Shown piece by piece: positions 13,094 through 19,605 of a stretch of 23,246 nt of DNA. A model generated the notes under the pieces. That model was not told the DNA's origin. It searched no databases and saw only the letters and a list, made by a program, of their open reading frames with translations. Position numbers and translations under genes: made by a program. Numbering within the stretch: the stretch's first letter is position 1; every line of letters begins with the position of its first letter. Source of the DNA: an uncultured Lachnospiraceae bacterium (GTDB lineage Bacteria > Bacillota > Clostridia > Lachnospirales > Lachnospiraceae); assembly GCA_910585255.1 (NCBI GenBank), contig CAJUEI010000034.1:1-23246 (forward strand), given 5' to 3'.

Positions 13094-15082
13094 TTATTCC
13101 AACTTTTCAAGTTGCTGGTCAATATCTTCCCATTCCTCCATTAATTCTAACAGTTCTGATTCTAATTTCTCAATTTGTAAAGAAATTTCCCCTAATTTTG
13201 CATAACTGCTGGCATATTCTGGACGCATCATTTCATCCTTTTTCTCCTGTATCGCCTGTTCGGTTTCTGTAATCTGCTCTTCTGTCCGCTTAAGCTTCTT
13301 CTCTAACCGAGAACGCTCTTTTCCAAGTACATAGGATTCCTTTCCCCTCTGTACGACATTTTCGTTAGACATATCTTCCTTATTAAAAGCAGTATCCCTC
13401 TCCTTATCCTGTCCTGTATAAGCAGCACGATCAATCGAAGAAGCATAGGTTCCGTTTTTCCGTTCCAAATACTCCTCATATCCATATGGCAGATACCGCA
13501 CCATACCTTCTTCAAATACCAGCAAAGCATCTGCAATCTGTTTGATAAAATACCGATCGTGGGAAACAAATAAGACACTTCCTGGAAAATCCCGCAGCAT
13601 TGCTTCTAATGTTTCCTTTCCAACAATATCCATATGATTAGTAGGCTCATCTAAAATTAAAAAATTTGGTTTTGTCTTAAAGATTTTACAAAGAGCAAGC
13701 CGGACTTTTTCCCCTCCTGATAACATATCTACCGTCTTAAATACCTCTTCCTGACTAAATAAAAAGGCACCTAAAGAAGAGCGAACTTCTGTTCGGTCTA
13801 GAGTGGGATACTCGTCCCAAAATTCATCTAATACCGTTTTCTTACTGCTATATTGTGCCATCTGCTGATCAAAATATCCTACATCTACCTGATAACCAAA
13901 AGAATACTCTCCGCCAAGTGCCGGAATGATTCCTACCAGTGTCTTTAGAAATGTAGATTTTCCCAAACCATTTCCTCCTATAATTCCAACCCGCTGCCTT
14001 TTATATTGTTCCATGCTTACGCTGCAAATTTCCCGGTCATAGCCGATTCTCAAATCTTGTACATGTAAAACCTCTTTTCCGGTTTCCCGGTTTGGCTTAA
14101 AATTGGCATGAAAAGTATGGGTATCAAACCGATCGGGTGCCTCAATTTTTTCCATATGTTCAATTTGTTTTAATTTTGATCGAGTCATTGCTACTTTAGT
14201 AGGGGTATTTTTATATTTCTCTACAATCATCTGCAGACGGGCAATCTCTTTTTGCTGTAATTCATAATCCTTTTTTTGCTTTTCATAATTTGCCCGTTTC
14301 GTCTCCATAAATTTTGTATAATTCCCCGGATACCGTTTCATCATACCATATTCAATTTCATATACCACATCCACCACTTTATCTAAAAACATTCGATCGT
14401 GTGACACAATTACAACTGCCTTTTTATAATTTTTCAGATACTCTTCTAACCACTCAATCGTAGAGATATCTAAATGGTTGGTAGGTTCATCTAACAGCAA
14501 GATATCCGGCTTACTCAGCAAAAGCTTAATAAAGGACAGTTTTGTCTGCTGCCCTCCTGAAAATTGGTTTAATGGCTTCTTTTTATCTTCCATTGTAAAA
14601 CCAAACTGCCGAAGCATGGTATCATATTCTTTTTCATAATAATATCCGCCAATCTCTTCAAACTCTTCCTGAAGACGGGTATACTCTTCTATCTCCTTTG
14701 CATGGAGGGTATCCTCCTTTGAAATATTCCCTGCTTCTCTATTCATCTTTTCCAATAAAAGCTCGATTCGTTCCTGCATCGCAAGGATAGGACGAAATAC
14801 CTTGCGAATCTCTTCATCCAATGTAATTGCAGGATTTTCAAATGCGATCTGCTTTAAATATCCAATCTCGGGATTTCCGGCTTTTGCAATAAAGACATCT
14901 TCATCACTATCCCGCTTTGCCAATTTCAGTTCTCCCGAAATCAGCCGTAGCAAAGTGGTCTTTCCCCCGCCATTTCTGCCAACTACTGCTATTTTCTCTG
15001 TATCACGAATTTCAAAATTAATTTTCTTTAATATTGTTTCTGCACCTAACTCTACTGTGCCATTACATATCTGATATAACAT
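13094..15082 (-). CDS. ABC-F family ATPase (ribosome-associated type)
   Basis: A 662-aa protein with two ABC ATPase domains and no membrane segments, so not a transporter. Domain 1 has Walker A GRNGGGKTT (35-43), signature FSGGQQ and Walker B ILLLDEPTNHLD. Domain 2 has GGNGLGKST, LSGGEKVRLAL and FLILDEPTNHMD. Between them is the charged helical linker typical of ABC-F proteins (around KRANYEKQKKDYELQQKEIA), which reaches the ribosomal P-site tRNA region in characterised members. The C-terminal about 100 residues form a second coiled coil (KERSRLEKKLKRTEEQITET), as in Uup-like proteins. Members either rescue or regulate translation or protect ribosomes from antibiotics; the sequence does not settle which. 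ATG 15082 has only a weak AGAG before it. A promoter about 200 bp upstream and a short frame ending 5 bp before the start suggest a regulated leader. It ends at a strong terminator. Confidence 0.93.
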   Translation of the reverse strand: MLYQICNGTVELGAETILKKINFEIRDTEKIAVVGRNGGGKTTLLRLISGELKLAKRDSDEDVFIAKAGNPEIGYLKQIAFENPAITLDEEIRKVFRPILAMQERIELLLEKMNREAGNISKEDTLHAKEIEEYTRLQEEFEEIGGYYYEKEYDTMLRQFGFTMEDKKKPLNQFSGGQQTKLSFIKLLLSKPDILLLDEPTNHLDISTIEWLEEYLKNYKKAVVIVSHDRMFLDKVVDVVYEIEYGMMKRYPGNYTKFMETKRANYEKQKKDYELQQKEIARLQMIVEKYKNTPTKVAMTRSKLKQIEHMEKIEAPDRFDTHTFHANFKPNRETGKEVLHVQDLRIGYDREICSVSMEQYKRQRVGIIGGNGLGKSTFLKTLVGIIPALGGEYSFGYQVDVGYFDQQMAQYSSKKTVLDEFWDEYPTLDRTEVRSSLGAFLFSQEEVFKTVDMLSGGEKVRLALCKIFKTKPNFLILDEPTNHMDIVGKETLEAMLRDFPGSVLFVSHDRYFIKQIADALLVFEEGMVRYLPYGYEEYLERKNGTYASSIDRAAYTGQDKERDTAFNKEDMSNENVVQRGKESYVLGKERSRLEKKLKRTEEQITETEQAIQEKKDEMMRPEYASSYAKLGEISLQIEKLESELLELMEEWEDIDQQLEKLE

Positions 15083-15087
15083 ATACT

Positions 15088-15198
15088 CTACTGCTTACTA
15101 TAAAAATAACGATCTGCCATCGCTTTAAAATATTTTATAAAACAGCTTCTCCTTTCTTTTACGTTGCTTTCCACTTCTATATTTTCTAAAAAGACCAC
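15088..15198 (-). CDS. Possible 36-aa leader ORF of the ABC-F gene
   Basis: A GTG-started frame reading (M)VFLENIEVESNVKERRSC and ending MADRYFYSKQ, stopping 5 bp before the ABC-F ATG. An internal ATG would leave just the last 10 residues. Leader peptides controlling translation are known upstream of several antibiotic-responsive ABC-F genes. Here the start is uncertain (AAGG 14 nt before GTG) and an alternative is that the frame is chance. Confidence 0.3.
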   Translation of the reverse strand: MVFLENIEVESNVKERRSCFIKYFKAMADRYFYSKQ

Positions 15199-15284
15199 AC
15201 GACTTCTATTTTACCTTCAAATTTTATTGAAGAAAATTTATCCAAAATACTCAACCTATCTAAAAAACAGAATTTTTCGTTTTT

Positions 15285-15313
15285 ACTATACAACAATTTT
15301 TTTGTTTCTACAA
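15285..15313 (-). promoter_or_regulatory. Promoter of the ABC-F transcript
   Basis: -35 TTGTAG (15308-15313), a 17-bp spacer and -10 TATAGT (15285-15290). It leaves a leader of about 195 nt before the ABC-F start, containing a small hairpin CTTCAATAAAATTTGAAG and the 36-codon frame. Confidence 0.6.
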
Positions 15314-15363
15314 GTAAAATTTTCCCTTTAAATAAGTAATATCCAAATGGCAGTTACTCTATA

Positions 15364-15540
15364 TCAAGATTTATACTTCTTATACATAAAATAGCCAGAA
15401 CAAATTATTTGGCAGAGTCTATACTCTATCCCAATAATCTGCTCCTGACGCCCACCGTAAATATAATAATTGAAAATATCGGCAAACACGCCCGCATCTT
15501 TTACATAATCCTTTGTAACCGTATCTGCTTTCAACGGCAT
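15364..15540 (-). pseudogene. Truncated Rpn/PD-(D/E)XK putative transposase, N-terminal fragment
   Basis: The frame MPLKADTVTKDYVKDAGVFA followed by DIFNYYIYGGRQ closely resembles the N-terminus of Rpn-family (PD-(D/E)XK nuclease family putative transposase) proteins, common in multiple copies in Lachnospiraceae. These usually run on for about 300 residues with the nuclease core. Here the similarity stops after GGRQ and the frame ends about 30 residues later with unrelated sequence, so the catalytic region is missing. ATG 15540 with AGGCGGTGG before it is the likely original start. It lies between the ABC-F promoter and another repeat, in a decayed mobile-DNA zone. Confidence 0.55.
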
Positions 15541-15595
15541 CCACCGCCTTTCTACATAAATGTATGGCAGATGCTTCTTCAAATCCTCTTTCCTG

Positions 15596-15724
15596 CTATA
15601 ATTTCATTGTACTCAAAAAATTTCCTTTTTTCAAGCACATCCAATCCGATTCTCCACAGTCTCCCTTACACACATCGATATATTTTTTAAGAATATCGAT
15701 TCCGTTATAGCAACTTTCAGGAAC
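15596..15724 (-). other. Open frame with cysteine-rich translation, possible gene remnant
   Basis: The stop-to-stop frame reads VPESCYNGIDILKKYIDVCK and continues GDCGESDWMCLKK. It looks protein-like and has four cysteines, but there is no start codon near its beginning and no RBS. It directly follows repeat copy 3 on the minus strand. It is probably the decayed tail of a gene, of no known family. Confidence 0.2.
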
Positions 15725-15738
15725 TTATCTAAAAAGCT

Positions 15739-15895
15739 TAGTCAAATCGGATATTCGCAATCCGCTTCGCTACTTGCTCATAACTGCTATCGCAGCTTTT
15801 CAGTGGGAGTCTGCACTCCCACTGAAACAAGAAAGTCCCAACCCACCGTTTTCGCCTTGGCGGCTTAGAAGCGGGGGACTTCCTTGATAAGGTTA
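15739..15895 (-). repeat. Hairpin repeat copy 3, IS200/IS605 right-end-like with an extra stem
   Basis: This is the same element as copy 2: the foldback CGCTTCTAAGCCGCCAAGG, one arm CTTATCAAGGAAGTCCC, and the terminal module ending TTTGACTA. Part of the second arm is replaced by unrelated DNA holding a perfect 10-bp stem with 4-nt loop (CAGTGGGAGT ctgc ACTCCCACTG, 15801-15824) and a smaller stem CTGC/GCAG. In both copies 2 and 3 the arm also reads as a short protein tail, FNLIKEVPRF then stop, so the arm may derive from a gene 3' end. Confidence 0.55.
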
Positions 15896-15977
15896 AAAAC
15901 TTTTTATACTTACTTTTTATAAGTTCTAAAACTTTCCAAAACAAATTTGCAAAGAGAGATTGCATTTTTTTCAAAAA

Positions 15978-16005
15978 TTGTTTATGATAAGTCTGTCCCT
16001 ATTTT
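15978..16005 (+). promoter_or_regulatory. Possible promoter of the CAP-protein gene
   Basis: TTGTTT (15978-15983), a 16-bp spacer and TATTTT (16000-16005). The match is modest, and other AT-rich hexamers around 16015 could serve instead. Confidence 0.3.
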
Positions 16006-16099
16006 CTAACATAGTATATTCTAATAAAAAACACGATACATAAGACCAGACCTTTTCCCGGATAACAAATTTTATTTTCTTTAACAGAAAGGAGATTCT

Positions 16100-16837
16100 A
16101 TGAAAAAAATTTTAACACTAGCAGTTGCTGCTGCAATAACTGCCACTATGCATACCAGTTGTTTTGCTGCCGGATGGCAGTTAAATTCCACCGGATACTG
16201 GTATGAAAATCCTGACGGCACCTGGCCAGCCAACACCTGGCAGTGGATTGACGGAAATCATGATGGCAAAGCGGAATGTTATTACTTTAACAAAGACGGA
16301 TATATGCTGTCCAATACCACTACTCCTGACGGATATCAAGTAAATCCTGACGGTGCATGGACGGAAAACGGCATTGTTCAGATTCGACTTGTTCCTATCA
16401 CTTCCTCTGAAACGGTACCTGTTTTCAATCAAATCACTTCCGAGACAACGGCTGATTACTCAACGGAAAGTTATGCCAAAAAAGTCTATGAAATTGTAAA
16501 TCAAGAGCGTGAAGCAGCAGGACAGCCTTCTCTAGAATGGGATGAAACTTTAGCAGCCTGTGCCTCTAAACGTGCCGAAGAATTAGTAGAACAATTCAGC
16601 CACAGCAGACCCGATCGCACTTCCTGTTTCACGATTTACCAAGACTATAATGTCAGCTACCGTGCTGCAGGGGAAAATATTGCAAAAGGACAAACTTCAC
16701 CAGAATATGTTATGAATTCCTGGATGAACTCTTCTGGACATAAGGACAATATTTTAAATAAAAACTACGGAAAAATCGGGGTGGGATGCTATTATGCAAA
16801 TGGCTGTTACTACTGGGTACAGATGTTTACGGATTAA
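16100..16837 (+). CDS. Secreted CAP/SCP-domain protein with choline-binding-like repeats
   Basis: A 245-aa exported protein. The signal peptide is MKKILTLAVAAAITATMHTS followed by CFA, with cleavage before AGWQ. Residues about 25-95 contain aromatic repeats (GWQLNSTGYWYENPDGTWPA, YYFNKDGYML, GYQVNPDGAW) of the kind that bind cell-wall choline or polysaccharide. A Thr/Ser linker follows, then a CAP (SCP/PR-1) domain at about 124-245. The CAP motifs are YEIVNQEREAAG, FSHSRP (H168), RAAGENIAKG (E192) and SSGHKDNILN (H214), so the conserved His/Glu/His set is complete. The role of bacterial CAP domains is not established. GAAAGGAG precedes the ATG. It is the only long plus-strand gene here and is convergent with the glycosyltransferase operon, sharing a terminator hairpin. 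Confidence 0.9.
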   Translation: MKKILTLAVAAAITATMHTSCFAAGWQLNSTGYWYENPDGTWPANTWQWIDGNHDGKAECYYFNKDGYMLSNTTTPDGYQVNPDGAWTENGIVQIRLVPITSSETVPVFNQITSETTADYSTESYAKKVYEIVNQEREAAGQPSLEWDETLAACASKRAEELVEQFSHSRPDRTSCFTIYQDYNVSYRAAGENIAKGQTSPEYVMNSWMNSSGHKDNILNKNYGKIGVGCYYANGCYYWVQMFTD

Positions 16838-16878
16838 CCATAGTCCCGATTTTCTGTAAAATAACATAAAAAATACAA

Positions 16879-16919
16879 AGAGCTGCTGTACAAAAAATAA
16901 TTCTTCGTACAGCAGCTCT
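16879..16919. terminator. Terminator between the convergent CAP-protein and glycosyltransferase genes
   Basis: A perfect 13-bp stem (AGAGCTGCTGTAC at 16879-16891 and its complement at 16907-16919) with a 15-nt loop. On the minus strand it is followed by TTTGTATTTTTT, so it best serves the glycosyltransferase operon. The plus-strand tail is weaker, but it is the only candidate for the CAP gene. Confidence 0.8.
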
Positions 16920-16960
16920 AATAGAAAAACATTTTTAGATAATAATTCTTTTCTATTTCT

Positions 16961-18043
16961 TTATCTTTTAAGATAATTCCATATTTTTCGAATATCCTCT
17001 CTCCACCCTGTTCTTCTTTCCCGATATGTCCTCCACATCATCCGATAGTCTGGTCTGTAACTTGGATCAAAGATTTCGTCTATAGAAGTAATTACTCTTT
17101 CTATATTCCTCGGCTCTCCATACCGCACATAACGCCATTTTGAAGCTAAAATACTTAATAGTGCCTGTTCCTGATAAAACCCCTGCTGCCGATTGCAATA
17201 ATAAATATCTGTCAGTAATTCCTGCAGTTTTTGATACATTTTCTTTCGGCGTGCCCTGTCCTTTTCTTTTAAAAAGGGATTTCCCCAGCCTTCCAATAAG
17301 CAATATTCTTCCTTTGGAACAACCATTCCTAAATTCCGTTTTAATGCATTAGCAACAATAACAGCATTTTCCTTTGCTAACTGTTCCTTTTTCTGAATAG
17401 AAATATTGGTGCCGTCCCATCGGTATTTCCCTAATACCTCTGGAATATTGGCAAATTTTATTTCTCTTACTGCCCTTGTCCACAGTTCAAAATCCTCCGC
17501 TAAATAGCAAGGATTATAAAATAATTGATGCTGCAAAAAACAATCCTTACGAAACATTACAGTAGAATGACAGAGATCACAGTCAAACATCAAGTTTGCC
17601 TTACAGGCTTCCGGTGAAACAGCTGGTTTATGAATCCAATTCATATTTGCCCCAAAATGGTGCTGATATGTTCCGCACAGTCCAATCTCTGGATGCTGTT
17701 CCAAATATTGAACCTGTTTTTCTAATCTGGTCGGATCAGAGAGATCGTCTGCATCCATTCGGGCAATATAACTTCCCTGTGCCATACGGATTCCCTTATT
17801 TAAGGACTCTGCCAAACCTAATTTTTCCTGATTTTGAATGAATACAATGCGGTTATCCTTTTTTTGATACCAATCTATCACTTCAGCCGAACTATCTCTT
17901 GAGCCATACTCATTTATCACTAACATTTCCCAATCAGGAAAGGTTTGACTGCGGATACTCTCAATCGCTTCCGCCAGATGTGTTCTGCTGTTGTAGACTG
18001 GCATTACTACCGTTACAATAGGAGTATTATTCCAACGGCACAT
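16961..18043 (-). CDS. GT2 family glycosyltransferase
   Basis: A 360-aa cytoplasmic glycosyltransferase of the GT-A/GT2 fold. The start TPIVTVVMPVYNSRTHLAEA and SIRSQTFPDWEMLVINEYGS form the nucleotide-sugar site. The metal-binding motif is ARMDADD, and the acceptor-side motif is LAEDFELWTRA, in the position of the usual ED acid pair. The C-terminal about 130 residues are basic and helical. It very closely resembles the second GT2 domain of the large protein two genes upstream, sharing EKLGLAESLN, YIARMDADDL, FDCDLCHST against FNCDLCHST, and ED-ELWTRAVR. This indicates gene duplication inside the locus. ATG 18043 is preferred (AAGGAGG 12 nt upstream); it overlaps the radical SAM stop by 17 nt, so the two are co-translated. 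Donor and acceptor are unknown; a surface polysaccharide is the likely product. Confidence 0.9.
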   Translation of the reverse strand: MCRWNNTPIVTVVMPVYNSRTHLAEAIESIRSQTFPDWEMLVINEYGSRDSSAEVIDWYQKKDNRIVFIQNQEKLGLAESLNKGIRMAQGSYIARMDADDLSDPTRLEKQVQYLEQHPEIGLCGTYQHHFGANMNWIHKPAVSPEACKANLMFDCDLCHSTVMFRKDCFLQHQLFYNPCYLAEDFELWTRAVREIKFANIPEVLGKYRWDGTNISIQKKEQLAKENAVIVANALKRNLGMVVPKEEYCLLEGWGNPFLKEKDRARRKKMYQKLQELLTDIYYCNRQQGFYQEQALLSILASKWRYVRYGEPRNIERVITSIDEIFDPSYRPDYRMMWRTYRERRTGWREDIRKIWNYLKR

Positions 18044-19601
18044 AGAGAATTCCATCCTCCTTTTCTTGAAATGTATCAATCTCTATTTCTTTTCCTTGAA
18101 ACTGTATTGTACAGATTCCCCGCCATCGATTGGCTTCTAATAATAAGTTCTTTTCTTTCCCTTCTGGAATATAACCGGTTATACTTTTTTGTTTCCATTC
18201 ATTTTCATAGGATCTCCACCCTAACATTCGATTTCTCTTAAGCCATGTTGATTCAAAGATATCCTCCGCATCATAATAACAATGATCCACAAGCAGCCCT
18301 ATAATCCAGATTTCATCTCCCTGTGCTTTTTCCGACTGTCTTCCAAGTGCTGTAAGAAAAATAGGCAAAGTATGTTTCAAAGAGATTCCCTGTTCTTTTC
18401 CACTATAAATATGATTAATCCACAAAATCTCTTTGGGCAATTCTTTATAAATCATAGCTGCTGTATGTCTTGCTTCCACCAGACAATAATTATTTTTTAT
18501 CGGCTGATTTTTCATGGATACTATCAGTTTTTCAGCAAAATCAGATGGAGACTGATAGTTTTTTCTTTCATAATTCTGATTTCTTTCATTTATCTGAGCC
18601 TTTTCTAAGGCACTGTATTCTCTATTATTCTGGAACAATTTTTGATGCATAAAAGATTTCATCTCCTGCGTCAGCCAGGCTGCATTTTCTCGATCACGGG
18701 TAGCATCATAGCAGGTAGCTATCTCTAATTCTGGAATCACCCCTAGCGTAAGAAAGCTATGACAGGCATAGCAGTACTCGGAATGACAATGATCTCCAAC
18801 AGCTTCCCATTTTAATTCGGTTTCCTGATATAGATTTCCAATTGTTCTCTCATGAAAGCATTGTTTTATTTCTCCAGATTCTAAATTTATCGTACAAGTC
18901 CAATCCCCTGCATAACAAAATCCTCGATACTTTTTTTCCATTACATCTGAACGAATTCGAAATAATTCCGAATCATAGACAGCCCAAATCGCATTTAGCT
19001 GCTGAAAGGAGTACTCGGATAAAACCGGAAATCCTTCTTTTCTTTCATCCCGCAAAGTTGCGATATGCGGCAATGCCCCTGTTTTTTCTTTACATAACTT
19101 TATAATCTCTGAATTTTCTGGGATAAATTTATCATATGCCGGCAGTTCTATTGAAAAAGAGAGATTGGCTTCTTTTACCATTTCTATTGTATGAAAAAAT
19201 TCTTCTAGTCGCTGAAGCCGCTTTAATTCCTCATAATGAAAAGAAAATTTAAGAAATAAATGTTTTCTTAATCTCTCTGGAAATGCTGCCAATTTTTTTA
19301 TATTTTCTTTTACACTTCCATTTGTAACAATACCAATATAGTGTCCTTCCTCTAAAAGTTCATATATAATAGGAACAATCTCCTCTTCTAATAAAGTTTC
19401 TCCGCCTGCACAAATATTTAACAGAGCTGTCCCCCCCAATCTTGCCTTTGACAGAGCACTTCGAATCTCTGTCGGTGTATGGGAACAGTGATACTTTTTT
19501 CCCTTATTCTCACGGTGCTGATGGACATAACAATATGCACAGTTAAAATTACAATATTCAATTGGCCAGTAAAGATCTATAAATTTTATCATTTTATCCA
19601 T
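18027..19601 (-). CDS. Radical SAM protein with additional cysteine clusters
   Basis: A 524-aa radical SAM enzyme. The [4Fe-4S] motif is C17-x3-C21-x2-C24 (CNFNCAYC), followed by CAGGETLLEEE (GGE, SAM binding) and GIVTNGS. A second group of cysteines, C229, C236, C248, C272, C277 and C280, lies in GFCYAGDWTC, KQCFHERTIGNL and CHSEYCYAC, like the SPASM/twitch-type auxiliary cluster region. Residues about 320-524 form a C-terminal part I do not recognise, with KNNYCLVEARHTAAMIYKEL and a tail of short beta strands. The substrate is unknown. It starts 4 bp after the stop of the GT/pyruvyl-transferase protein and overlaps the next glycosyltransferase, so it is tied to glycan assembly rather than to a peptide precursor; no precursor peptide gene was seen nearby. 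ATG 19601 has GAGG about 10 nt upstream. Confidence 0.85.
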   Translation of the reverse strand: MDKMIKFIDLYWPIEYCNFNCAYCYVHQHRENKGKKYHCSHTPTEIRSALSKARLGGTALLNICAGGETLLEEEIVPIIYELLEEGHYIGIVTNGSVKENIKKLAAFPERLRKHLFLKFSFHYEELKRLQRLEEFFHTIEMVKEANLSFSIELPAYDKFIPENSEIIKLCKEKTGALPHIATLRDERKEGFPVLSEYSFQQLNAIWAVYDSELFRIRSDVMEKKYRGFCYAGDWTCTINLESGEIKQCFHERTIGNLYQETELKWEAVGDHCHSEYCYACHSFLTLGVIPELEIATCYDATRDRENAAWLTQEMKSFMHQKLFQNNREYSALEKAQINERNQNYERKNYQSPSDFAEKLIVSMKNQPIKNNYCLVEARHTAAMIYKELPKEILWINHIYSGKEQGISLKHTLPIFLTALGRQSEKAQGDEIWIIGLLVDHCYYDAEDIFESTWLKRNRMLGWRSYENEWKQKSITGYIPEGKEKNLLLEANRWRGICTIQFQGKEIEIDTFQEKEDGILYVPLE

Positions 19602-19605
19602 TTTG

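Noticed and set aside
13303..13578. Second minus-strand frame inside the ABC-F gene
   Set aside because: It lies wholly within a well-supported ABC-F coding sequence in another frame; it is a shadow.
15739..15974. Minus-strand 78-codon frame ending in a YEQVAKRIANIRFD tail
   Set aside because: It spans the hairpin repeat. The tail is the translation of the shared 47-bp module, and copy 1 has an indel that changes the frame, so conservation is at DNA or RNA level rather than protein.
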